A DNA stretch of 5,319 nt from an uncultured Bacteroidales bacterium. Its GTDB lineage: Bacteria; Bacteroidota; Bacteroidia; Bacteroidales; UBA932. Shown here piece after piece: positions 1 to 5,319 of this stretch. The position numbers and the translations under genes are program-made. Below the pieces are notes generated by a model. That model was not told the origin of the DNA and ran no database searches. It was given only the letters and a program-made list of their open reading frames with translations. Where the stretch lies: assembly GCA_946415795.1 (NCBI GenBank), contig CAMKTW010000124.1, forward strand, positions 1 through 5,319. Reading direction: 5' to 3'. Within the stretch, counting starts at the first letter, position 1. Each line of letters opens with the position of its first letter.

Positions 1-568
1 ATTGGTGCTCGGTATCTGCTCATCTTTGGCAGTAACCGTACAACTTAAGGGAGCCCTTGTGATGGCCCTCTCGGTGACCATCGTGACAGCTTTCTCCAGC
101 CTGCTGCTCTCTTTGCTCAGGAATACGATCCCCACCCGCGTGCGCATCATCGTGCAGCTGGTAGTGGTTGCAATGTTCGTGATCCTGATTGACCAGCTGC
201 TCCAGGCCTTTGCATATGATACCAGCAAGATGTTGTCGGTATATATCGGCCTGATTATCACCAACTGCATCATTATGGGCCGCATTGAGGCATTCGCCCT
301 TGGAAACAAACCCTGGCCCAGTTTCGTGGACGGTGCCTGCAACGGTCTCGGATACGGTATGATTCTGATAATTGTCGCTTTCTTCCGCGAGCTGCTTGGC
401 AGCGGCACGCTGTTCGGCTTCCAGATTATCCCTGCAAGCTGGTACCTGGAGAACGGCGGCTGGTATATGAACAACGGTCTGATGATTCTCCCTCCGATGG
501 CGCTTATCCTGCTGGGTTGCGTCGTATGGATCCAGAGAAGCATCCAGAAGGACCTTCAAGAGAAATAG
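1..568 (+). CDS. nqrD: Na+-translocating NADH:quinone reductase subunit D (5' truncated)
   Basis: Integral membrane subunit of Na+-NQR, the inner-membrane complex that passes electrons from NADH to quinone and exports Na+. The visible 188 residues are almost wholly hydrophobic helices and carry family hallmarks: GICSSLAVT near the left edge, VRIIVQ, ITNCIIMGRIEAFA and FFRELLGSGTLFG. Two cysteines, visible residues 6 and 89, are 83 residues apart, the spacing I recall for the Vibrio pair (Cys29/Cys112) that helps hold the intramembrane [2Fe-2S] cluster shared with NqrE. The TTG at position 2 is an internal Leu codon rather than a start; about 20 N-terminal residues lie outside the window, given a family length near 208-210. 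It ends with TAG at 566-568, which is fused to the nqrE Shine-Dalgarno. nqrA, nqrB and nqrC are expected upstream, but this is inferred. Confidence 0.96.
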   Translation, partial: LVLGICSSLAVTVQLKGALVMALSVTIVTAFSSLLLSLLRNTIPTRVRIIVQLVVVAMFVILIDQLLQAFAYDTSKMLSVYIGLIITNCIIMGRIEAFALGNKPWPSFVDGACNGLGYGMILIIVAFFRELLGSGTLFGFQIIPASWYLENGGWYMNNGLMILPPMALILLGCVVWIQRSIQKDLQEK

Positions 569-574
569 GAGGAG
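567..574 (+). promoter_or_regulatory. Shine-Dalgarno of nqrE overlapping the nqrD stop
   Basis: AGGAGGAG begins inside the TAG stop of nqrD and lies 8 nt (from AGGAGG) before the nqrE ATG at 581. It fixes that start and suggests that ribosomes ending on nqrD reinitiate on nqrE. Strong Shine-Dalgarno sites are not the rule in Bacteroidota, so it stands out. Confidence 0.8.
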
Positions 575-580
575 ACAGAT

Positions 581-1195
581 ATGGAATATTTGAATTTATT
601 TATCAAGTCTGTCTTTGTGGACAATATGGTGTTCGCATTCTTCCTGGGAATGTGCTCTTTCCTGGCTGTATCAAAGAATGTGAAGACCGCTTCCGGACTG
701 GGTCTTGCCGTAATATTCGTGCTCGGCATCACCCTCCCTCTGAACTATCTCCTGTATGAGTACATCCTCAAGCCCGGCGCACTCGCGTGGCTCAAACCTG
801 AGTACGCAAGCGTTGACCTGAGTTTCTTGAGCTACATCGTGTTCATCGCCACCATCGCCACCTTCACCCAGATCGTGGAGATGGCAGTTGAGAAATTCGC
901 TCCCAGCCTGTATAACTCTCTGGGTATATTCCTTCCCCTGATTGCAGTAAACTGCGCCATCCTGGGCGGTTCGCTGTTTATGAAGGAGCGTGCCTATGAG
1001 ACTCTGGGAGAGGCTTTCACCTTCGGCCTCGGCAGCGGTGTAGGCTGGTTCCTGGCCATCGTATGTATGGCGGCCATCCGCGAGAAGCTCGCTTATTCCA
1101 ACATTCCCGCCGGACTCAAGGGCCTCGGCATATCGTTCATCATCACCGGTCTTATGGGCCTTGCGTTCATGAGTTTTATGGGTATTCAACTATAG
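581..1195 (+). CDS. nqrE: Na+-translocating NADH:quinone reductase subunit E
   Basis: Polytopic inner-membrane subunit of Na+-NQR, homologous to NqrD and packed against it in inverted orientation. The 204-residue product has about six hydrophobic segments (roughly residues 11-31, 37-58, 83-103, 113-133, 145-166 and 180-200). Family motifs include FFLGMCSFLAVSK near the N terminus, FTQIVEMAVEKF and NCAILGGSLFM. Cys25 and Cys125 match the conserved pair (Cys26/Cys120 in Vibrio, as I recall) that with NqrD ligates the membrane [2Fe-2S] cluster. The product is about six residues longer than the 198-residue Vibrio protein. The extra length probably falls in the loop around residues 62-80, between the two cysteines, which are 100 apart here against 94. 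The ATG at 581 is chosen because a strong Shine-Dalgarno precedes it. The gene lies 12 nt after nqrD and 12 nt before nqrF, so co-transcription is near certain. Confidence 0.97.
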   Translation: MEYLNLFIKSVFVDNMVFAFFLGMCSFLAVSKNVKTASGLGLAVIFVLGITLPLNYLLYEYILKPGALAWLKPEYASVDLSFLSYIVFIATIATFTQIVEMAVEKFAPSLYNSLGIFLPLIAVNCAILGGSLFMKERAYETLGEAFTFGLGSGVGWFLAIVCMAAIREKLAYSNIPAGLKGLGISFIITGLMGLAFMSFMGIQL

Positions 1196-1200
1196 GAGGG
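1194..1200 (+). promoter_or_regulatory. Shine-Dalgarno of nqrF overlapping the nqrE stop
   Basis: AGGAGGG starts within the nqrE TAG stop (1193-1195) and has 8 nt between AGGAGG and the ATG at 1208, the same geometry as the nqrD/nqrE junction. It supports 1208 over the in-frame ATG two codons later at 1214, for which the spacing would be too long (14 nt). Confidence 0.8.
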
Positions 1201-1207
1201 TAGCGCT

Positions 1208-2482
1208 ATGAGTATGCAAGTATTGATTGTATCAGTTGTAGCCTGCCTGGCCCTGATACTCCTGCTGGTGGCACTGCTGCTGTTTGTGAAGAGTAAACTC
1301 ACCCCCAGCGGCACAGTCAAGATCGATATAAACAACGGCAAGAAGGTGGTTGACGTTCCCCAGGGCGGTTCGCTGCTGGCAACGTTGGCAGACCAGAAGA
1401 TTTTCCTCCCCTCCGCCTGCGGTGGCAAGGGCTCTTGCGGACAGTGCAAGTGCCGCGTCCTCGAGGGCGGCGGCAGTATCCTGCCCACGGAGACCGTACA
1501 CTTCTCCCGCAAGCAGATCAACGACAACTGGCGCCTCGGCTGCCAGGTCAAGGTCAAGGATAATCTCAAGATAGAGATTCCCGACAGCGCCCTGAGCGTC
1601 AAGAAACTCGAGTGTGAGGTTATCTCCAACAAGAATGTGGCGACCTTTATCAAAGAGTTCACTGTCAAGCTTCCCGAAGGTGAGAACATCGAGTTCAAGA
1701 GCGGTGAGTATATCCAGATCGATATACCCGTTTACGATGCAGACTTCTCTACTATCGATGTGGATCCCATCTATAAGGCAGACTGGGAGAAGTACGGTTT
1801 CTTTGACATCAAGTACAAGAATACCGTGCCTACCATCCGCGCTTATTCCATGGCTTCCTATCCGGCAGAGAAGGGCGTGATCAAGCTCAACGTCCGCATC
1901 GCGACCCCTCCGTTTGACCGTAATCAGCCCAAGGGTGTCTTCAAGATGCTCCCCGTGCCTCCGGGCATAGGTTCTACCTACGTATTCACCCGCAAACCGG
2001 GCGACAAGGTTATGATCAGCGGCCCTTACGGCGAGTTCCTCCTCCCGAAGGACGATCCCAAGGATATGCAGTACATATTCGTGGGCGGCGGTGCCGGTAT
2101 GGCCCCTCTGCGCAGCCACATTATGCATCTGTTCAAGACCCTCAAGACCGACCGCGAGGTGCACTTCTTCTACGGCGCACGCGCCCTTGTGGAGGCGTTC
2201 TACCTGGAAGATTTCGCAGAGATCGAGAAGGAGTTCCCCAACTTCCACTTCCACCTGGCCCTGGACCGTCCCGATCCGGCAGCCGATGCCGCAGGCGTGA
2301 AGTACACTGCGGGTTTCGTGCACAACGTGATGTACGAAACCTTCCTCAAGGACCACGAGGCTCCCGAGGACTGCAAGTACTTCATGTGCGGTCCGCCTAT
2401 GATGACCAAGTGCGTCACCGACCTTCTGGACTCCCTCGGAGTCGCTCCGGAGAGTATCCTCTACGACAACTTTGGCGCATAA
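1208..2482 (+). CDS. nqrF: Na+-translocating NADH:quinone reductase subunit F (NADH dehydrogenase subunit)
   Basis: Electron-input subunit of Na+-NQR: it oxidises NADH at FAD and passes electrons through a [2Fe-2S] ferredoxin domain to the membrane subunits. The 424-residue product starts with one membrane anchor (about residues 4-27). The ferredoxin domain (about 35-125) has Cys71, Cys77, Cys80 and Cys112, the C-x5-C-x2-C-x31-C pattern of Vibrio NqrF, plus an extra Cys82. The FAD domain carries RAYSMAS at 211-217. The NAD(P)H domain carries GGGAGMAP at 293-300 and CGPPMM at 394-399, and the C terminus ends in an aromatic YDNFGA. The length is slightly above the 407-residue Vibrio protein. 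It is the last gene of the operon: a hairpin terminator begins 12 nt after its TAA, and no apbE follows. Codon use is strongly biased: TTA, CTA and TCA are absent from almost the whole gene, consistent with high expression. Confidence 0.98.
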   Translation: MSMQVLIVSVVACLALILLLVALLLFVKSKLTPSGTVKIDINNGKKVVDVPQGGSLLATLADQKIFLPSACGGKGSCGQCKCRVLEGGGSILPTETVHFSRKQINDNWRLGCQVKVKDNLKIEIPDSALSVKKLECEVISNKNVATFIKEFTVKLPEGENIEFKSGEYIQIDIPVYDADFSTIDVDPIYKADWEKYGFFDIKYKNTVPTIRAYSMASYPAEKGVIKLNVRIATPPFDRNQPKGVFKMLPVPPGIGSTYVFTRKPGDKVMISGPYGEFLLPKDDPKDMQYIFVGGGAGMAPLRSHIMHLFKTLKTDREVHFFYGARALVEAFYLEDFAEIEKEFPNFHFHLALDRPDPAADAAGVKYTAGFVHNVMYETFLKDHEAPEDCKYFMCGPPMMTKCVTDLLDSLGVAPESILYDNFGA

Positions 2483-2494
2483 CCCCACGATTAC

Positions 2495-2532
2495 AAAAAA
2501 GGACCGGTTCTTTTCGAGCCGGTCCTTTTTTT
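2495..2532. terminator. Bidirectional intrinsic terminator between convergent nqrF and rfbB
   Basis: A 10-bp stem pairs 2501-2510 (GGACCGGTTC) with 2516-2525 (GAGCCGGTCC) through one T-G wobble and a 5-nt loop. Six A residues flank it on the left (2495-2500) and seven T residues on the right (2526-2532), so both transcripts get a GC stem followed by a U tract. It lies 12 nt after the nqrF stop and 13 nt after the rfbB stop, so it can end both operons. Confidence 0.93.
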
Positions 2533-2545
2533 GTCCCGTAGCAGT

Positions 2546-3688
2546 TTATCTTCCGTTGTACATTTCGTTGTAATAGTTCTGGTAGTCTCCGCTGGTTACA
2601 TTATCCATCCACTCCTGGTTGTCCAGATACCAGCGGACGGTTTTCTCAATGCCCTCCTCAAACTGCAGGGAAGGTTCCCAGCCAAGCTCGCGCTGCAGCT
2701 TGGAGCTGTCTATGGCGTAACGCAGGTCGTGGCCGGCACGGTCGGTGACGTATGTGATAAGGTTCATGTCTTCCCCTTCCGGGCGGCCCAGGATGCGGTC
2801 GACCGTGTTTATGAGGACTTTGATGATATCTATGTTCTTCCACTCGTTGAAGCCGCCGATATTGTAGGTGTCACCAATCTTTCCCTTATGGAAAATAAGG
2901 TCGATTGCGCGGGCGTGGTCCTCCACGTACAGCCAGTCGCGGACGTTCTCGCCCTTGCCGTAGACCGGCAGCGGCTTGCGGTGGCGGATATTGTTGATGA
3001 ACAGCGGGATTAGCTTCTCCGGGAACTGGTAGGGGCCGTAGTTGTTGCTGCAGTTGGTCACTATTGTAGGCAGGCCGTATGTGTCGTGGAAAGCCCTCAC
3101 AAAATGGTCCGATGATGCCTTGGCGGCACTATAGGGGCTGTGGGGCTGGTACTTGAGGTCTTCCGTAAAGAACTGTTCTCCGTAGGAGAGATGGTGCTTG
3201 CCGCTGGATGCTTTTGTGGTGAACGGCGGCTGGATGCCTTCCGGATGGGTCATCTCCAGTGCGCCATACACTTCATCGGTGCTGATATGGTAGAACCGCT
3301 TCCCCTCAAACTTTTCCGGGAGGGCTTCCCAGGTGAGTTTTGCGGCCTGAAGCAGGGCCAGGGTGCCCATCACGTTGGTCTGTGCAAAGGTGAAAGGATC
3401 CTTTATGGAGCGGTCGACGTGACTCTCTGCCGCCAGGTGTATCACTCCGGTGACTTGTTGCCCGGAAAAGAGCTTCATCAGCATCTCAAAGTCGCAGATG
3501 TCGCCCTTTACAAAGGTGTAGTTGGGGCGGTCCTCGATATCCTTGAGGTTTGCAAGGTTCCCCGCGTAAGTAAGTTTGTCCAGATTGATTATGTGGCAGT
3601 CAGGATATTTGTTCACGAACAGACGCACCACGTGGCTGCCGATGAATCCGGCGCCGCCGGTAATCAGTATCGTCTCTTTATAGCTCAT
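2546..3688 (-). CDS. rfbB: dTDP-glucose 4,6-dehydratase
   Basis: Cytoplasmic short-chain dehydrogenase/reductase (also RmlB) converting dTDP-glucose to dTDP-4-keto-6-deoxyglucose, the second step towards dTDP-L-rhamnose and related sugars. The 380-residue product has the NAD-binding Rossmann motif TGGAGFIGS (10-18), HLAAESHVDRSI (84-95), the catalytic Thr-Asp-Glu in STDEVYG (136-142; T137, D138, E139) and the Tyr-x3-Lys pair Y186/K190 in SPYSAAKASSDH. NCSNNYGPYQFPEKLIPL (212-229) and the RDWLYVEDH segment are also typical. It is longer than the roughly 350-residue enterobacterial enzyme, mostly through an insert at about 147-178 between the triad and the Tyr-Lys pair. I recall a similar insert in Bacteroidales homologues. 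The ATG shares its A with the rfbA TAA stop (TAATG), so translation is probably coupled. Its stop is 13 nt from the shared terminator. Confidence 0.97.
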   Translation of the reverse strand: MSYKETILITGGAGFIGSHVVRLFVNKYPDCHIINLDKLTYAGNLANLKDIEDRPNYTFVKGDICDFEMLMKLFSGQQVTGVIHLAAESHVDRSIKDPFTFAQTNVMGTLALLQAAKLTWEALPEKFEGKRFYHISTDEVYGALEMTHPEGIQPPFTTKASSGKHHLSYGEQFFTEDLKYQPHSPYSAAKASSDHFVRAFHDTYGLPTIVTNCSNNYGPYQFPEKLIPLFINNIRHRKPLPVYGKGENVRDWLYVEDHARAIDLIFHKGKIGDTYNIGGFNEWKNIDIIKVLINTVDRILGRPEGEDMNLITYVTDRAGHDLRYAIDSSKLQRELGWEPSLQFEEGIEKTVRWYLDNQEWMDNVTSGDYQNYYNEMYNGR

Positions 3689-4560
3689 TATCGCAGCAGG
3701 TTAAGCAGATATTGTCCGTATTGATTCTTCTCCATTGTGGACGCTTTTTCCCGGAGCTGTCCGCTTGATATCCAGCCGTTGCGGAAGGCGATCTCTTCCA
3801 GGCAGGCTATGTTGGCGCCGGTACGGTCTTCGATCACCTCTACAAAGGTAGATGCCTGCAGCAGGGAGGCAAAGGTGCCTGTGTCCAGCCAGGCGAATCC
3901 GTTGCCCAGCAACTGCACTTTGAGCTGTTTGCGCCGGAGGAACTCCTGGTTCACTGATGTTATCTCCAGTTCCCCGCGGGCGGAAGGACGCACATTTTCC
4001 GCAATTGAAACCACATCGTTGGGATAGAAGTACAGTCCGGTAACAGCGTAGTCGCTCTTGGGGTTTGCCGGCTTCTCCTCAATCGAGAGGCAGTTGCCCC
4101 CGGCATCGAATTCCGCCACGCCGTAGCGCTGGGGGTCGGCCACCCGGTAGCCGAATACGGTGGCTTTGCCATCATTTTCTGCTGAAGTCACCGCTTCGTG
4201 CAGCATTGTACTGAAGCCTTGGCCGTGGAAGATGTTGTCTCCGAGCACCAGGCAGACGCTGTCGCTGCCAATAAAATCCTTACCTATTATAAAAGCCTGC
4301 GCCAGACCGTCAGGAGAGGGCTGTTCTGCGTAGCAGAAGCTCACGCCAAAGTCGCTGCCGTCGCCCATAAGCCTGCGGAACGCCGGCAGATCCTGAGGTG
4401 TAGAGATAATCAGTATGTCGCGGATGCCTGCCTGCATAAGCACCGATACGGGATAATAAATCATCGGTTTATCATATACTGGCAGCATCTGTTTGCTCAC
4501 CCCTCTGGTGATAGGATACAGGCGTGTTCCGCTTCCGCCGGCAAGGATAATTCCTTTCAT
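3688..4560 (-). CDS. rfbA: Glucose-1-phosphate thymidylyltransferase
   Basis: Cytoplasmic nucleotidyltransferase (also RmlA) making dTDP-glucose and pyrophosphate from dTTP and glucose-1-phosphate, the entry step of dTDP-sugar synthesis and usually feedback-inhibited by dTDP-rhamnose. The 290-residue product is the standard short RmlA length. It shows the pyrophosphorylase signature GGSGTRLYPIT (8-18) with Lys23 in SKQMLPVYDKPMIYYP, GDNIFHG (107-113) with metal-ligand Asp108, EEKP (161-164) with substrate-binding Lys163, and LDTGT (225-229) with the second metal-ligand Asp226. It is the first gene of a leftward pair and overlaps rfbB by one base. The ATG at 4560 gives the canonical MKGIILAGG start. 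No Shine-Dalgarno precedes it: the leader just before the start is U8-AA-U8 on the mRNA, which could favour S1-type or unstructured initiation (inferred). Confidence 0.97.
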   Translation of the reverse strand: MKGIILAGGSGTRLYPITRGVSKQMLPVYDKPMIYYPVSVLMQAGIRDILIISTPQDLPAFRRLMGDGSDFGVSFCYAEQPSPDGLAQAFIIGKDFIGSDSVCLVLGDNIFHGQGFSTMLHEAVTSAENDGKATVFGYRVADPQRYGVAEFDAGGNCLSIEEKPANPKSDYAVTGLYFYPNDVVSIAENVRPSARGELEITSVNQEFLRRKQLKVQLLGNGFAWLDTGTFASLLQASTFVEVIEDRTGANIACLEEIAFRNGWISSGQLREKASTMEKNQYGQYLLNLLR

Positions 4561-4562
4561 AT

Positions 4563-4580
4563 AAAAAAAATTAAAAAAAA
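4563..4580. repeat. Paired A-tracts (A8-TT-A8) upstream of rfbA
   Basis: Two runs of eight A residues separated by TT lie 2 nt from the rfbA start codon. The tracts repeat every 10 bases, close to one helical turn, so the DNA is expected to be curved. On the rfbA transcript they form a U8-AA-U8 leader where a ribosome binding site would normally be. A role is inferred. Confidence 0.6.
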
Positions 4581-4623
4581 CTGTTATGTTTATCCGTTAT
4601 GTGCATTTACAAGATAAACAGTT
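4579..4623. repeat. Interrupted inverted repeat with an embedded 7-bp direct repeat in the divergent spacer
   Basis: AACTG (4579-4583) and TTTATC (4589-4594) pair with GATAAACAGTT (4613-4623): 5 bp plus 6 bp, with a 5-nt bulge on the left arm and an 18-nt loop. GTTATGT also occurs twice in direct orientation, at 4583-4589 and 4596-4602, 13 bp apart. This could be an operator or a weak leader hairpin, but in such AT-rich sequence chance is a real alternative. Confidence 0.35.
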
Positions 4624-4632
4624 GATACTATA

Positions 4633-4640
4633 CAAAGATA
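4633..4640 (-). promoter_or_regulatory. Candidate Bacteroidota -7 promoter element for rfbAB
   Basis: Read on the minus strand, this is TATCTTTG, an exact match to the Bacteroidota -7 consensus TAnnTTTG. It would start transcription near 4626-4628 and give rfbA a leader of about 65 nt. No TTTG -33 element is found 19-21 nt further upstream, so the match is only half a promoter. The box abuts and shares a base with the start codon of the divergent vWA gene. Confidence 0.4.
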
Positions 4641-5319
4641 TGAAAAAAATTATTGGTATCTATTTCGTGTTGGTATTGATTTCTGTAGCAGCCTTGTGCG
4701 GCTGTTCTGCGGGGATGTTTGATATTGCCCCGGGCGGGATGTCCGAGAAAGGTGCTATGGCAGATGGAGAAGGATTCTTTGACGGAGATGGTTCCGGAGG
4801 TGAAGGTAATGGCGGGGAGCAATCTTTCCACAGCGGCGTGGTTACGGCCGGAGAGTGGAACGATGTCGCCAACTGGGGTTACTGGGCAAACCTGCTTAAC
4901 AATAAGGAGTGGGGGCAGTATTCTGAATACTGGAATTATTATCCTCACAACTTTGCGTATGTCAGGCTTTCTGACGAAAGCGGCAACCCGGTCTGCGGCG
5001 TAAAGGTCTCACTGGAGAAGGATGGACAGAATGTCTGGTCTGCAATCAGCGACAACTCAGGTATCGCGTTGCTCTGGGCGTCACTGTATAAGTCAAGTTT
5101 CAACGAGGAGGCGTCGGGTTATTCTCTGAAGGTTGCAGGTGATGCGGTAGAGGAGTTCGAATTCACAACTGTCGGTAAACAGGAAGCGGTGGTAAACAAT
5201 TATGTGGTCCATAAAACTTCCCCGGCAAACGCCATAGATGTCGCTTTCATAGTGGATGCCACCGGCAGTATGGGGGATGAGATCGACTTCCTCAAGGAAG
5301 ACCTCAAGGACATCATAGA
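4640..5319 (+). CDS. vWA-domain lipoprotein (3' truncated by window edge)
   Basis: An open frame of 226 codons with no stop before the window ends. It begins with a lipoprotein signal peptide: MKKIIG, a hydrophobic core at about 7-19 and the lipobox LCGC with Cys22 as the likely lipidated residue. A Gly/Asp/Glu-rich linker follows (about 31-66). A Trp-rich stretch (73-100) contains AGEWNDVANWGYW, with W73, W79, W82, W91 and W98. Residues about 105-178 look like an Ig-like or carboxypeptidase-regulatory beta-sandwich (YVRLSDESGNPVCGVKVSL, then DNSGIALLW). At 199-210, IDVAFIVDATGS opens a von Willebrand A domain whose MIDAS metal motif is DxTxS (D206, T208, S210). The rest of the vWA fold lies outside. 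No acidic surface-export signal directly follows Cys22, so periplasmic-facing or surface location is unresolved. The start is chosen from the signal peptide; no Shine-Dalgarno is visible. Such proteins usually bind other proteins, but the partner is unknown here. It is divergent from rfbA with a 79-nt gap. Confidence 0.9.
   Translation, partial: MKKIIGIYFVLVLISVAALCGCSAGMFDIAPGGMSEKGAMADGEGFFDGDGSGGEGNGGEQSFHSGVVTAGEWNDVANWGYWANLLNNKEWGQYSEYWNYYPHNFAYVRLSDESGNPVCGVKVSLEKDGQNVWSAISDNSGIALLWASLYKSSFNEEASGYSLKVAGDAVEEFEFTTVGKQEAVVNNYVVHKTSPANAIDVAFIVDATGSMGDEIDFLKEDLKDII

Noticed and set aside
20..1189. Minus-strand open frames opposite nqrD (20-559) and nqrE (671-1189)
   Set aside because: Same codon-aligned antisense effect; their compositions are rich in His, Gln and Glu as expected from reversed hydrophobic helices, with no motifs.
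1232..2488. 418-codon open frame on the minus strand opposite nqrF
   Set aside because: It lies codon-on-codon antisense to nqrF, so it stays open simply because nqrF avoids TTA, CTA and TCA codons over this span. It has no recognisable domain, and nqrF is unmistakable.
2531..3724. Plus-strand open frames opposite rfbB (2531-3013 and 3140-3724)
   Set aside because: Both are aligned antisense shadows of rfbB, and the first starts inside the terminator T tract.
4585..4592. TATGTTTA as a plus-strand -7 box for the vWA gene
   Set aside because: It has seven of eight consensus positions but lacks the final G and has no TTTG at -33; too weak to call in such AT-rich DNA.
4198..4617. Plus-strand open frame opposite the start of rfbA
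   Set aside because: Codon-aligned antisense of rfbA running into the AT-rich spacer; no domain and no initiation signal.
4606..4634. TTTACA-17-TATACA resembling an E. coli sigma-70 promoter for the vWA gene
   Set aside because: It would place the transcription start at about the ATG itself, and Bacteroidota primary promoters use TTTG/TAnnTTTG, so the match is probably AT-rich chance.
4628..4948. Minus-strand open frame with a hydrophobic N terminus opposite the vWA gene
   Set aside because: It is codon-aligned antisense to a lipoprotein gene with a clear signal peptide and lipobox; no independent support.
4719..5003. Plus-strand 94-codon frame inside the vWA gene
   Set aside because: Shifted frame; the frame from 4640 has the signal peptide, lipobox and MIDAS motif and is open to the window end.
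1..5319. Mobile element, CRISPR array, tRNA or rRNA
   Set aside because: I saw no transposase or integrase motifs, spaced repeat arrays, tRNA cloverleaf or rRNA-like segments; nearly all sequence is accounted for by the six genes.

Overview
The window looks like ordinary Bacteroidales chromosome, probably from a gut-type Bacteroidota with moderately high GC. The reasons are a sodium-pumping NADH:quinone oxidoreductase operon, dTDP-sugar genes of the long Bacteroidales type (RmlB of 380 residues with a characteristic insert), a TATCTTTG element matching the Bacteroidota -7 consensus TAnnTTTG, and a von Willebrand A lipoprotein of a kind common in this phylum. The genus cannot be fixed from the sequence alone.

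Layout: positions 1-2482 (+ strand) carry the 3' end of nqrD, then nqrE and nqrF. The two gene junctions have the same design: TAG stop fused to the Shine-Dalgarno, 12-nt gap, 8-nt spacing. A symmetric hairpin with A and T tracts at 2495-2532 separates nqrF from the convergent rfbB and can terminate transcription from both sides. Positions 2546-4560 (- strand) hold rfbA followed by rfbB, joined by a one-base TAATG overlap; rfbC and rfbD do not lie between or after them. A 79-nt AT-rich divergent spacer (4561-4639) follows. From 4640 to the right edge (+ strand) runs a partial gene for a lipoprotein with a Trp-rich segment, a likely Ig-like beta-sandwich and the start of a vWA domain with a DxTxS MIDAS motif. 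It has no stop codon in the window.

How the genes work together: NqrD, NqrE and NqrF are membrane and electron-input subunits of Na+-NQR, which couples NADH oxidation and quinone reduction to Na+ export. RmlA and RmlB carry out the first two steps from glucose-1-phosphate towards dTDP-L-rhamnose or other dTDP-6-deoxyhexoses for surface glycans. The vWA lipoprotein is probably an envelope protein of unknown role; nothing in the window ties it functionally to the sugar genes. I see no mobile element, CRISPR array or RNA gene. I did not find a convincing undescribed system: the least explained items are the partial vWA lipoprotein and the compact divergent control region beside it.
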